Below are positions 26,209-34,898 of a stretch of DNA of 64,000 nucleotides, in pieces. Location of the stretch: assembly GCF_019511375.1 (NCBI RefSeq), contig NZ_JAEUAO010000001.1, forward strand, positions 930,001-994,000. Reading direction: 5' to 3'. The DNA is from Rhizobium herbae (lineage in GTDB: Bacteria > Pseudomonadota > Alphaproteobacteria > Rhizobiales > Rhizobiaceae). The stretch's first letter is position 1. The number at the start of each line of letters is the position of its first letter. A program made the position numbers and the translations under genes. The notes beneath the pieces are model-generated. The model had not been told where the DNA came from and searched no databases. It was given only the letters and a program-made list of their open reading frames with translations.

Positions 26209-27030
26209 TCAGACCAGTTTCGCTTGCCTGCGGCGCATCACCAGGATGATCGCGAGCGCCAGGAGGATGATTGTGAAGGAAAAGAGCGTCGTGACCGTGC
26301 CGAGCGCATAGAGCACCGGCGTCGTCACGTTGGTCGTCATGCCGTAGATTTCAAGCGGCAGCGTATTGTAGGTGCCGGCTGTCATCAGCGTGCGGGCGAA
26401 TTCATCGTAGGAGAGCGTGAAGCCGAACAGCCCCACGCCGATCAGGCTCGGCGCGATCATCGGCAAAAGCACATGCCGGAACGTCTGCCAGGATGTCGCC
26501 CCGAGATCGCGGGCGGCTTCCTCGTAGGACGGCGAAAAACGGTTGAACACGGCAAACATGATCAGCACGCCGAAGGGCAGCGTCCAGGTGAGGTGCGCGC
26601 CGAAAGCCGACGAATACCAGGCCGGCTTGAGGCCGAGCTGCTGGAAAACGACGCCGATGCCGAGCGAGATGATGATCGACGGCACGACAAGGCTTGCGAC
26701 CGTCAGGTAGAACAGCACCGTCGAGCCCTTGAACTTGCGGCGGAAGGCCAGACCGGCGAGCAGAGAAACGAGCACGTTGACCACCATGACCATCAGCCCG
26801 AGCGAGAAGGACCGCTTGAAGGATGCCCCGAAATCGCCGACCGCCTGCTGTTCGAAAAGGTTGTAGAACCAGTGCACCGAAACACCGTTGAGCGGAAAGG
26901 TGAGCCCGCCGTCCGGCCCCTGGAAGGACAGGATCAGAACGGCCGAAAGCGGTCCATAGAGGAAAAGCACGAATCCGGCGAAAAAGACCGCCAGCACGTA
27001 GAATTCCAGCGTGCGCTTTTCATGGGACAT
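26209..27030 (-). CDS. ABC importer permease, PotC type
   Basis: 273 residues with six predicted membrane spans. The EAA loop is EEAARDLGATSWQTFRHVLL, followed by PSLIGVGLFGFTLSYDEF. It starts four bases after the other permease and ends six bases before the racemase. It forms the inner-membrane channel of an importer whose binding protein and ATPase lie upstream on the same strand. Confidence 0.9.
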   Translation of the reverse strand: MSHEKRTLEFYVLAVFFAGFVLFLYGPLSAVLILSFQGPDGGLTFPLNGVSVHWFYNLFEQQAVGDFGASFKRSFSLGLMVMVVNVLVSLLAGLAFRRKFKGSTVLFYLTVASLVVPSIIISLGIGVVFQQLGLKPAWYSSAFGAHLTWTLPFGVLIMFAVFNRFSPSYEEAARDLGATSWQTFRHVLLPMIAPSLIGVGLFGFTLSYDEFARTLMTAGTYNTLPLEIYGMTTNVTTPVLYALGTVTTLFSFTIILLALAIILVMRRRQAKLV

Positions 27031-27033
27031 GGC

Positions 27034-27960
27034 TCAAAGCTCCTTGCGGATATCGACGACGCGCAGGATGGCGGCGACCATCAGAAGCACGACGATCAGC
27101 AGCACCACGGCGTTGGCGGCGGCGGCCGGATACTGCAGCAGCGACATCTGGTTCTTCATCATCAGAGCCACGGACGCGCTCTGCCCGCCCGACATCACCT
27201 GCACCGTCGAGAAATCCGCCATGACCAGCGTCACGACAAAGATCGAGCCGATCGCGATGCCGGGTTTTGCCAGCGGCAGGATGACGTTCCAGAGAATCTG
27301 CCGGCCGTTCGCTCCCGCGTCCCGCGCCGCCTCGATCAGCGACTTGTCGATGCGCATCAGCGTGTTGAAGATCGGCGTCACCATGAACAGCGTGTTGAGA
27401 TGCACCATGGCGAGCACCACGGCGAAATCGGAATAGAGCAGCCATTCGATCGGTGCTGGAATGAGGCCCATCTCGATCAGCGTCGAATTGACGAGGCCGT
27501 TGCGACCGAGCACCGGGATCCAGGAGATCATCCGGATGATGTTGGAGGTGAGGAACGGCACGGTGCAGACGAGGAACAGCACCATCTGCATCGTCGTCGT
27601 GCGGATGTGGAAGGCGAGGAAATAGGCCACCCAGAAACCGATCAGCAGCGTCAGTCCCCAGACCAGCGCCGTGTATTTCAGCGTGTTCAGGTAGGTTTTC
27701 CAGGTGACCCAGGAACCGAGCGTATCGGTGTAGTTCATCGTCAGGAAATCCGGATAGAGCCCGGCGAAGTCGTAATCCCAGAAGCTGACGACGGCGATCA
27801 TCAGGATCGGCAGCAGGAAGAAGAAGCCGAGGATCAGCGCCAGCGGAGCTGCCTGCAGATAGGAGGCAACAGCGGCCGCGATCTTTCCGATGCTTGCGCG
27901 GGGCGCCGACATGTCAGGCGCCTCGATCTGTGCTTCTTCTTCGGTGATGGATGCTGTCAC
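27034..27960 (-). CDS. ABC importer permease, PotB type
   Basis: 308 residues, starting with GTG at 27960 behind a GGAG nine bases upstream. A charged N-terminus of about 40 residues precedes six membrane spans. The EAA loop is IEAARDAGANGRQILWNVIL. It partners the PotC-type permease downstream. A block of palindromic repeats (28027-28200) separates it from the binding-protein gene and may change transcript levels between them. Confidence 0.88.
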   Translation of the reverse strand: MTASITEEEAQIEAPDMSAPRASIGKIAAAVASYLQAAPLALILGFFFLLPILMIAVVSFWDYDFAGLYPDFLTMNYTDTLGSWVTWKTYLNTLKYTALVWGLTLLIGFWVAYFLAFHIRTTTMQMVLFLVCTVPFLTSNIIRMISWIPVLGRNGLVNSTLIEMGLIPAPIEWLLYSDFAVVLAMVHLNTLFMVTPIFNTLMRIDKSLIEAARDAGANGRQILWNVILPLAKPGIAIGSIFVVTLVMADFSTVQVMSGGQSASVALMMKNQMSLLQYPAAAANAVVLLIVVLLMVAAILRVVDIRKEL

Positions 27961-28026
27961 GTGGCGGGTCTCCGTCCGAATATTGGTCGTGGATGCAGGG
28001 AAAACCCGTCATCCGCCTTGTCGGGG

Positions 28027-28200
28027 CACCTCCTCCCCCTCTGGGGGAGAAGGACGTTGCGGCTTGCTCCCTCTTCGCTCCGGCGGGGAGACGTGCCGAG
28101 CGAAGCGAGGCGATGAGGGGGCGGTGTGGCAGTCTGTGGAGCAAGCGGCTCCCCCTCATCCGGCCCTTCGGGCCACCTTCTCCCCGATGGGGAGAAGGTC
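28027..28200. repeat. Composite intergenic palindromic repeat inside the ABC operon
   Basis: The block contains the unit CCCCTCATCCGGCCC/TTCGGGCCACCTTCTCCCC and an upstream half with TGCCGAGCGAAGCGAGGCGA. Both halves are recognisable in the same order in the 203-bp element at 39961-40163. No coding capacity is apparent. It sits seven bases from the binding-protein stop and about 66 bases upstream of the next start. Confidence 0.75.
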
Positions 28201-28206
28201 AATTCA

Positions 28207-29496
28207 TCAGGCAGCGATGAACTCGTTCCAGCGCTTGACCATGTAGCGGTCCTCGTCCATCACCGAATTCCAGCACGCGACCTTGCCCATGCGTTCCACG
28301 AACGAGCCGCCATCGCGCACTGCGCCTGCCTTCTCCATGACCTTGCCTTCCGGCGAGAGGATATCGCCCTGAGCCGGCTTGCCCTCGATCCAGTAGCCCC
28401 ACTCGTCGGCCGACATGAATTCCTTGGCGGTGTCCATGGCGGCGGAATAGTAGCCCTGCCGGTTGAGGTAGCCGCCGACCCAGCCGGACGTGTACCAGTT
28501 GATATATTCATAGGCAGCGTCGAGCTGTGCACCGCTGAGGTGCGCGGCAAGACCGAGACCGCCGCCCCACGAACGGTAGCCTTCCTTGAGCGGCTGATAC
28601 TTGCAGGCGATGCCCTTCGAGCGGACGGCAGCGACGGCCGGCGACCACATCGACTGGATCACGACTTCGCCCGAAGCCATCAGGTTGACCGACTCGTCGA
28701 ACGACTTCCAGAAAGCGCGGAACTGGCCGTCCTGCTTGGCCTTGATCAGGAAGTCGATCGTCGCGTCGATCTCTTCCTTGGTCATGTTGCCCTTGTCGGC
28801 ATATTTGATGTTGCCCATGGCTTCCATAATCATCGCGGCATCCATGATGCCGATCGACGGGATGTTGAGGATCGACGTCTTGCCCTTGAAGGCCGGGTCC
28901 ATAATGTCGGCCCAGGTGGTGATTTCGCGACCGACAAGATCCGGACGGATGCCGAGCGTATCGGCATTGTAGATGGTCGGAACCATGGTGAACCACTGCG
29001 TCTCACCTTTGGCGAAGGTCTTTTCGCCCGGCGCTTCGACGAAACCGACAGTGTGCGGTGCCGTACCCTGAGCGATCACGCTGTCGGGCGTGAGCTTGCC
29101 GGTTTTGAACAGCGGCACGATCTTGTCGTAGTATTTCAGCTTCTTGATATCCATCGGCTGGATGACGCCGGCCGGAAACACCTTCTTGAGGATCCAGTAT
29201 TCGATATCGGCGATGTCGTAGCTGTCCGGCTGCGTCACGGCGCGCTGGGCGGCGGCGTCGGAATCGGTCGCCGTCATCTCCAGCGTGATGCCGAGGTCGG
29301 CCTTGCACTTCTCGGCGATCGCGTTGATGTTGGAGACGCCGGTGCCGAACTGGCGCAGCGTGATCGGGTTCTGCGCCCAGATGGTCGGGAAGCCGCTGAT
29401 CAGGCCGGAGCCGATCACGGCGCCGGTTGCCGCGGCACCGGTCTTCAACAGGCCGCGTCTTGAAATTCCCTTGGGAGTCTTGTTTTCAGTCGTCAT
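28207..29496 (-). CDS. Periplasmic binding protein of ABC importer (polyamine type), Tat-exported
   Basis: 429 residues. The N-terminus has a twin-arginine signal ISRRGLLKTGAAATGAVIGS, so it is probably exported folded by Tat. The mature part is a PotD-like binding protein (IEYWILKKVFPAGVIQPMDI, INWYTSGWVGGYLNRQGYYS). It binds the solute in the periplasm for the two permeases downstream. GAGGGAA precedes the ATG. The ligand is not evident; PotD-like proteins also bind compounds other than polyamines. Confidence 0.88.
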   Translation of the reverse strand: MTTENKTPKGISRRGLLKTGAAATGAVIGSGLISGFPTIWAQNPITLRQFGTGVSNINAIAEKCKADLGITLEMTATDSDAAAQRAVTQPDSYDIADIEYWILKKVFPAGVIQPMDIKKLKYYDKIVPLFKTGKLTPDSVIAQGTAPHTVGFVEAPGEKTFAKGETQWFTMVPTIYNADTLGIRPDLVGREITTWADIMDPAFKGKTSILNIPSIGIMDAAMIMEAMGNIKYADKGNMTKEEIDATIDFLIKAKQDGQFRAFWKSFDESVNLMASGEVVIQSMWSPAVAAVRSKGIACKYQPLKEGYRSWGGGLGLAAHLSGAQLDAAYEYINWYTSGWVGGYLNRQGYYSAAMDTAKEFMSADEWGYWIEGKPAQGDILSPEGKVMEKAGAVRDGGSFVERMGKVACWNSVMDEDRYMVKRWNEFIAA

Positions 29497-29528
29497 TTCA
29501 GTTCCCTCTTTTTGATGTTGATAAAGGA

Positions 29529-30617
29529 TCAGGCAGCCACGCGGCCAAGAAGCACCGCATCCTCGAGGCCCCAGCTCAGCGGCACGGCATCGCCGACCGC
29601 CACCGGTGTCTTGAAATAGTCGGCATCAGTGGCGATGACGGTGAAATCGTCGCTGCCGGCGCCGAGAACGGTGATCTTCACGGATGCCCCGCGATATTCG
29701 ACATTCGACACCACCCCGTGGAACCCGAGTGTCTTTTCGGATGGCGCAGCGAGCCGGACCCGGTCCGTGCGAACGCCGATGTCGATGGGCGATCCGGCTG
29801 CCTGGGCTGGACCCGCGACGGTGAATTTCTGTCCCTCGGCCACTTCCAGCGTCACCTTGCCGTCGCCGCTCTCGACGACCCGTCCGGTCAGAACGTTGTG
29901 ATCACCCATGAAGCGGGCTACGAAGGCGGTTGCCGGGCGCTCAAACACGTCCCGCGGTGAAGCCGCCTGCTCGATACGCCCATCATTCATGATGACGATG
30001 ATATCGGCGAGCGCCATCGCCTCTTCCTGGCTATGGGTGACGTGGACGAAGGTGATGCCGAGGCTTTTCTGCAGCTTCTTCAGCTCCGCCCGCATGCGGA
30101 TCTTCAGGAATGGATCGAGCGCCGACAGCGGCTCGTCGAGAAGCAGGGCCTCCGGGTCGGTGATCAACGCGCGGGCAAGCGCCACGCGCTGCTGCTGGCC
30201 GCCCGATAGCTGCGCCGGACGCCGGTTGGCATAGGGCTCCATCTGCATCAGCTTGAGCATTTCCAGCGCCTTGGCGCGGCGTTCCTCTTTGTCGACACCC
30301 TTCATCTTCAGGCTGAAGGCAACATTGTCGACGAGATCGAGATGCGGAAACAGCGCATAGGACTGGAACATCATCGCCGTACCACGTTTCGCCGGCGGCA
30401 GATCGGTGACGACTGTGTTGCCGAGACGGATATCGCCCGCTGAGATGCTTTCGTGCCCGGCAATCATCCTGAGTGTCGATGTCTTGCCGCAACCGGAAGG
30501 CCCGAGGAAACAACAGTAGCTGCCGGAGGGTATTTTCAGGCTGATGGAATGCACGGCAGTCGTGCTGCCATAAATCTTGGAAACGGATACGATATCGATT
30601 TCAGCCGCTTTGGACAT
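29529..30617 (-). CDS. ABC importer ATP-binding protein (PotA type)
   Basis: 362 residues from the ATG at 30617 behind AGGAGAG. Walker A is GPSGCGKTS, the Q-loop is in FQSYALFPHL, the signature is LSGGQQQRVALARAL, Walker B is ALLLDEPLSALD, and the H-loop is in HVTHSQEEA. The C-terminal region (from about residue 240) is a TOBE-like regulatory domain. It is the first gene of the minus-strand cluster, 259 bp from the divergent GntR gene. Confidence 0.92.
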   Translation of the reverse strand: MSKAAEIDIVSVSKIYGSTTAVHSISLKIPSGSYCCFLGPSGCGKTSTLRMIAGHESISAGDIRLGNTVVTDLPPAKRGTAMMFQSYALFPHLDLVDNVAFSLKMKGVDKEERRAKALEMLKLMQMEPYANRRPAQLSGGQQQRVALARALITDPEALLLDEPLSALDPFLKIRMRAELKKLQKSLGITFVHVTHSQEEAMALADIIVIMNDGRIEQAASPRDVFERPATAFVARFMGDHNVLTGRVVESGDGKVTLEVAEGQKFTVAGPAQAAGSPIDIGVRTDRVRLAAPSEKTLGFHGVVSNVEYRGASVKITVLGAGSDDFTVIATDADYFKTPVAVGDAVPLSWGLEDAVLLGRVAA

Positions 30618-30787
30618 CCAGTCTCTCCTGTGACGCCGAAAGCAATGCATCTCGCGTGCCAAACCGGATCACGAAAATATAAATTATTGAAATATAACCA
30701 TTATCGAGGAAATATCAGAAATGCCGCGAATTTTTGCACGTTAGGATTTGCTTAAAATATATGCGTTTGTCTGCAATACGCGCAAAA

Positions 30788-30846
30788 AATCGTATACAAT
30801 TTGACCACTTCGTGGCGACAAAATCTCGATTCACTTTGTACAAAAA
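30788..30846. promoter_or_regulatory. Candidate GntR operators in divergent promoter
   Basis: TCGTATACAA (GTATAC centre at 30792-30797) and the perfect palindrome TTTGTACAAA (30835-30844) lie in an AT-rich gap between the ABC ATPase gene and the GntR gene. FadR-type GntR regulators bind short palindromes of this kind. The pairing is inferred from position. Confidence 0.4.
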
Positions 30847-30876
30847 CCACGGTAGTATGCAGTGCATAACCCGGAA

Positions 30877-31590
30877 ATGAGTTTGATGAAAACCGCAGCA
30901 GTCCCCTCCGACGATCAGATCGATATCAGCACGCAATCCATCCGCGATACCATCCGCGATGCCATCGTCGATCGCCGGCTGGCGCCGGGTACCAAGCTGT
31001 CGGAGGCCGATGTCGGCGCGCTGTTCAACGTCAGCCGCACGCTCGTACGCGCCGCCCTGCAGGCGCTCGCCTATGAGGGCCTCGTCAATGTCGAGAAAAA
31101 TCGCGGCGCCTTCGTTGCCTACCCCTCGCCCGAAGAAGCCAGGCAGATCTTTGCCACGCGTCGCCTGATCGAGCCGGGAATTCTGCGCGAAGCCGCAAAA
31201 CACATGGGTCCCTCGCATCTCCAGCACCTGCGGCAGCTGCTGATGGAAGAAGGCCGGCTTATGGCAGAGCGGGGCCAGACGGCCCGCCGCGCCGAGATCA
31301 AGGCCTCCGGCGATTTCCACCTGATGCTCGCCTCGATGACCGGCAATGCCGTCATGCAGCGTTTCATGGATGAGCTTGTCGCCCGCTCCTCACTGGTCAT
31401 CGCCCTCTACGGCCAGTCGGCCATTTCAAGCTGCGGCCATCAGGAACATGACGACATCGTCACCGCGATCGAGAATGGCGATCTCGACCGCGCCTGCCAT
31501 CTGATGATCCACCACATCGACCATATCGAGGCCGACCTCGATATGCGCGAGAACAAGGGCAGCGACCTTCGCGAAGCATTCGGCCTCTGA
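30877..31590 (+). CDS. GntR-family regulator, FadR/FCD subfamily
   Basis: 237 residues from ATG 30877; a GTG at 30862 and an ATG at 30886 are alternatives. The winged helix is TIRDAIVDRRLAPGTKLSEA, with the recognition helix in FNVSRTLVRAALQALAYEGL. The C-terminal all-helical FCD domain has metal/ligand-type His residues (SGDFHLMLA, MIHHIDHIEAD). It is divergent from the ABC/racemase/amine oxidase cluster and probably represses it until the substrate appears. Confidence 0.88.
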   Translation: MSLMKTAAVPSDDQIDISTQSIRDTIRDAIVDRRLAPGTKLSEADVGALFNVSRTLVRAALQALAYEGLVNVEKNRGAFVAYPSPEEARQIFATRRLIEPGILREAAKHMGPSHLQHLRQLLMEEGRLMAERGQTARRAEIKASGDFHLMLASMTGNAVMQRFMDELVARSSLVIALYGQSAISSCGHQEHDDIVTAIENGDLDRACHLMIHHIDHIEADLDMRENKGSDLREAFGL

Positions 31591-31697
31591 TTTCGCCGCT
31601 CAATCCTCAACCGCCACATAAGCATATGCCGAAATGAACATCCGGTCGGAACCTTCGCCGGGGCCGTGCGTTACCGTGCCGTCAATTTGCAAGCAGC

Positions 31698-31946
31698 ATG
31701 AGGACGACCTTGAGCGACAAACCCTTCCCCACCCCCGTCAGAGTGATCGTCAAGAACCATCAGGAAAACATCATCACCAGCGCTTGGGACGCCGTCGAAT
31801 TCCTTCGCCGCTGGCCGGCAAGGCGTGGCCTGACCTATCGTCGCGCCCTGCAGCATTGCCTCGATGCACTCGACGGCATCCGCAGCCCGAAGAAGGCGTG
31901 GAGTTCCTTCATCGCCGCGTTGCGGGAAGAAGGCATGCTCGCCTGA
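31698..31946 (+). CDS. DUF982 family small protein
   Basis: 82 residues. The core (SAWDAVEFLRRWPARRG, then RRALQHCLDALDGIRSPKKA, WSSFIAALREEGMLA) fits DUF982, a small helical family found mainly in Rhizobiales and often present in many copies per genome. Its function is unknown. It stands alone between the GntR gene and the molybdopterin oxidoreductase gene. Confidence 0.85.
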   Translation: MRTTLSDKPFPTPVRVIVKNHQENIITSAWDAVEFLRRWPARRGLTYRRALQHCLDALDGIRSPKKAWSSFIAALREEGMLA

Positions 31947-32151
31947 TTCGGCAAACCGGCTCCAGGGCTCGACCAAGCGTTTCGCCCCCACAGGCCGCGC
32001 ATTGGGGCGCGGCCTTCATCCGTTTTTAACGTTTGACTGGATCAGAGGCAGTCGGCAGAGACGCGAGCGCCCGCGCTTGACATCGCGGGCGATCCACCCT
32101 GTAATTTGACTGCCTTCTCCGCTGCCCGGCATATGCAACGAGTTACCCCTC

Positions 32152-32808
32152 ATGAGCGACAATGTCCCGGAAACGAAACTCACCGCATCCAAACGGCGCT
32201 GGGCCGAGGAAGGCAAGTTCCTGACGGGGAAGATCACTCGCTCGGAAACCGACCGCCTGCCGCCTGGCCAGCATCTGGTCAAGAACTGGCCGGTTCTCGA
32301 TCTCGGCCAGCAGCCGCGGATCCAGCCGGCCGAATGGGCGCTGCAGGTCATCGGCGCCGTCGAAAATCCGGCGCAGCTCGACTGGGAAGCTTTCCTTCGC
32401 CTGCCGCAAAGCAGCAAGCTCTCCGACATTCATTGCGTAACAACCTGGTCACGCTACGACAATCGCTGGCAGGGCGTCTCCACCCACGACCTGCTTGATC
32501 TGGTGGTGCCGAAACCTGAAGCGAAGTTCGTGATGCTGACAAGCTATGACGGCTATACCACCAATCTGCCGCTCGCCGATTTCGCCTCCGAGGACGGCAT
32601 CCTGGCAACGCACTGGGAAGGCGAGCCGCTGACGCGCGATCACGGCGGCCCGGTGCGCCTTGTCATCCCGCACCTCTATTTCTGGAAGAGCGCCAAATGG
32701 CTGCGCCGCATCGATTTCCTGGCGGGCGACCAGGCCGGCTTCTGGGAAAGGAACGGCTATCACATGCTCGGCGATCCCTGGCGTGAGCAGCGCTATACGC
32801 ACGACTGA
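32152..32808 (+). CDS. Sulfite oxidase-like molybdopterin oxidoreductase
   Basis: 218 residues, consisting only of the molybdopterin-binding sulfite-oxidase fold (YuiH-like). The Mo-ligand cysteine is in DIHCVTTWSRYDNRW at about residue 95. HGGPVRLVIPHLYFWKSAKW is the typical cofactor-contact segment. No Tat signal is present, so it appears cytoplasmic, unlike MsrP. The substrate is unknown for this subfamily. It is convergent with the cyclase gene, three bases between stops. Confidence 0.85.
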   Translation: MSDNVPETKLTASKRRWAEEGKFLTGKITRSETDRLPPGQHLVKNWPVLDLGQQPRIQPAEWALQVIGAVENPAQLDWEAFLRLPQSSKLSDIHCVTTWSRYDNRWQGVSTHDLLDLVVPKPEAKFVMLTSYDGYTTNLPLADFASEDGILATHWEGEPLTRDHGGPVRLVIPHLYFWKSAKWLRRIDFLAGDQAGFWERNGYHMLGDPWREQRYTHD

Positions 32809-32811
32809 TCG

Positions 32812-34797
32812 CTACGCGTGGCGTACTGCCCGTGGTTCCGGGCCGTCGGCCTGGCAATCCCCGTCTTTCTTTTCACCGACAACTTCGTAGATATCCAGCG
32901 CGGTCATCCTGCCCTTGACCTGCGCCTCGCCGAGCGGCCGGAAAGCTATCGCGTCGCCGCATTGCGCCACCACGGCACTGCTTGCAAGGATCGTCGTGCC
33001 ATAGAGCTTGTTCATGCCCTCAAGGCGCGAGGCGACATTCACCGTATCGCCCATGGCGGTATATTGCAGCCGTTGCCTTGCTCCGACGCTGCCGACGACC
33101 GCCGTGCCGGTATGGACGCCGAAGCGGGTCCGCAACTCCGGCAGGCCCCGCGCCTTCAGATCGGCATTGAACACCTTGAGCTTCCTCTCGACCGCCAGCG
33201 CGCAGCGGCAGGCATTCTCCGCATGACGCTCGTTGGCGACCGGCGCATTCCACATGGCAAAGACGGAATCCCCGAGAAACTGGATGATCTCGCCGCCATG
33301 GGCGCTGACGGTCTCGTTGAAGAGATCGAAATAATCCGACAGAAGGGCGAGGACCTCCTCCGGCGTACGCTGCTCGCTCAACGTCGTAAAATCGTAGATG
33401 TCGGTAAACCAGGCGGTCACTTCCTGCCGGCGCGCGCCCCTGCCCGCGAACTCGCCGGATTCGATGCCCTTGCGCACCAGTTCCTTCGGCACGTAGAGGG
33501 CGAAGGTGAAGATCGCGTCGCGCGCCCGGCTCATCGCACGCCCGAGCGTCGATATTTCGGCGATGTGCGACGAGACTTCGCCCGGTGCGGTAAAATCCAG
33601 GTCCTGCAGCCGGTTTGCATTGGCCGTCAGGTGGCTGAGCGACTGGGTGATCAGCCGGGCCAAGAACAGGGCGGTCATCAGCCCGAGCATGACAATGGCG
33701 GCTGCGATGGCGAGCCCCTGGTAGAGGCTGCGGCTGGCGGCCGCCGTCAGCTCGTCCAGCGGCGCCGCCACCACCGTGCGGTGCCCGGCAAGCAACAGAA
33801 CGGACTTCACCGAGGTCGCCATGATAAGATAGGTGCGGCCGCCGATGTCGGCGACGCTCACCCCGCCGTCCTTCGGCAGATTGGCCCTGATCCCTGCGAG
33901 CAAAGGATCTGCGCCCCTCGAAACACTCGGTTCGCCCCTCTCTTTGGGCGCCGTCATGCGGGCCATCAGTCCGCGATCGGAGTGCATGATCGGCCGGCCG
34001 GCGGCGTCCATCACGACGGCGACGGTCCCAGGGGTCAGGCGCTCGCGCGCCATGAACTCGGTGATGGTGCCGAGATCGATATCCGCACCGATGACGATGC
34101 CGCGATTGCTGCGATGCGCCTGCGAGATGCTCATGCCGAGCGTACCCGTCGTCGCCATCATATAGGGGCCGATCGCCGCCGCCTTCGTGCCGTTGACCGC
34201 TGCCTGATACCAGGGCCGCACGCGCGGGTCGAAGTCGGTGGCGGGAAGCCGCCGCTCCAGCGTCCGACGGCCGTCCTTGTCGAGGAAGACAAGGCGGCTC
34301 TTGCGCACTTCCGCCGCCATCGGCTCGATGACGCGGATGGCGATGTCGGCGCCTGCCGGCGCGACAAGTGCCTTGCGCCATGCCTCGGTCTTCAGATCGA
34401 CGGCCTGCATAAAGGCGCCATCCGGATAGCCGGCATAGATTCCATCGAGATCCGGCGACTGGGCGATGACTTCGCGCAGGAGCGTGATCTTGTCGTCCAA
34501 GCGTTCCGGCGGCGGCACGAGGAAGGAATTGGCAATCGACGCGGTGAACCCAACCAGCGCTGTCGTGCGCCCGGACAGTATCCCCATCCGGTCGACCAGC
34601 CGATCGGAAAAGGCGCGCATGTCGGCCTCGGCATTGACGAGGGCGGAATCGCGAGCCCGCCAGTAGCCGAAACCCACAAGCGTGCTCGATACGACGATCA
34701 GCAGGGCCGCCATTGCAAGGCCCAGCAGCGACCTCAGCGGTCTGGTCCACCCGGCCGCATTGCTCTTGGCGACAGGGCCAACCGATTGTTCCGACAT
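32812..34797 (-). CDS. Receptor-type class III nucleotide cyclase (Cache-HAMP-CHD)
   Basis: 661 residues. Two membrane segments (about 22-45 and 360-382) flank a periplasmic double-Cache sensor of about 310 residues (WYQAAVNGTKAAAIGPYMMA). A HAMP-like linker leads to a class III cyclase domain from about 455. The metal-binding Asp residues are D466 (WFTDIYDF) and D510 (FLGDSVFAMW), and the transition-state residues are N587 and R591 (NVASR). The purine-specifying Lys is replaced by Q506 (IIQFLGD), and the second position is T580 (QYTAMGD). It should make cAMP in response to a periplasmic ligand, with some doubt about the base preference. Confidence 0.88.
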   Translation of the reverse strand: MSEQSVGPVAKSNAAGWTRPLRSLLGLAMAALLIVVSSTLVGFGYWRARDSALVNAEADMRAFSDRLVDRMGILSGRTTALVGFTASIANSFLVPPPERLDDKITLLREVIAQSPDLDGIYAGYPDGAFMQAVDLKTEAWRKALVAPAGADIAIRVIEPMAAEVRKSRLVFLDKDGRRTLERRLPATDFDPRVRPWYQAAVNGTKAAAIGPYMMATTGTLGMSISQAHRSNRGIVIGADIDLGTITEFMARERLTPGTVAVVMDAAGRPIMHSDRGLMARMTAPKERGEPSVSRGADPLLAGIRANLPKDGGVSVADIGGRTYLIMATSVKSVLLLAGHRTVVAAPLDELTAAASRSLYQGLAIAAAIVMLGLMTALFLARLITQSLSHLTANANRLQDLDFTAPGEVSSHIAEISTLGRAMSRARDAIFTFALYVPKELVRKGIESGEFAGRGARRQEVTAWFTDIYDFTTLSEQRTPEEVLALLSDYFDLFNETVSAHGGEIIQFLGDSVFAMWNAPVANERHAENACRCALAVERKLKVFNADLKARGLPELRTRFGVHTGTAVVGSVGARQRLQYTAMGDTVNVASRLEGMNKLYGTTILASSAVVAQCGDAIAFRPLGEAQVKGRMTALDIYEVVGEKKDGDCQADGPEPRAVRHA

Positions 34798-34898
34798 GCC
34801 TCAAATCCAAAATGTACTGATACAATCGCCATTTGCAGCCGAAGGAACAATAGCAGGGGCTGATAAACTCGTACAGCGAGAGACGACCGCGCCTTGGC

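Noticed and set aside
26062-28116. A 684-codon frame opposite the ABC permease genes
   Set aside because: Repetitive His/Asp/Arg composition, no motif, and it runs through palindromic repeats.
32818-34863. A 681-codon open frame opposite the cyclase gene
   Set aside because: The product is rich in Arg, His and Gly without domains; the minus strand carries all catalytic cyclase residues.
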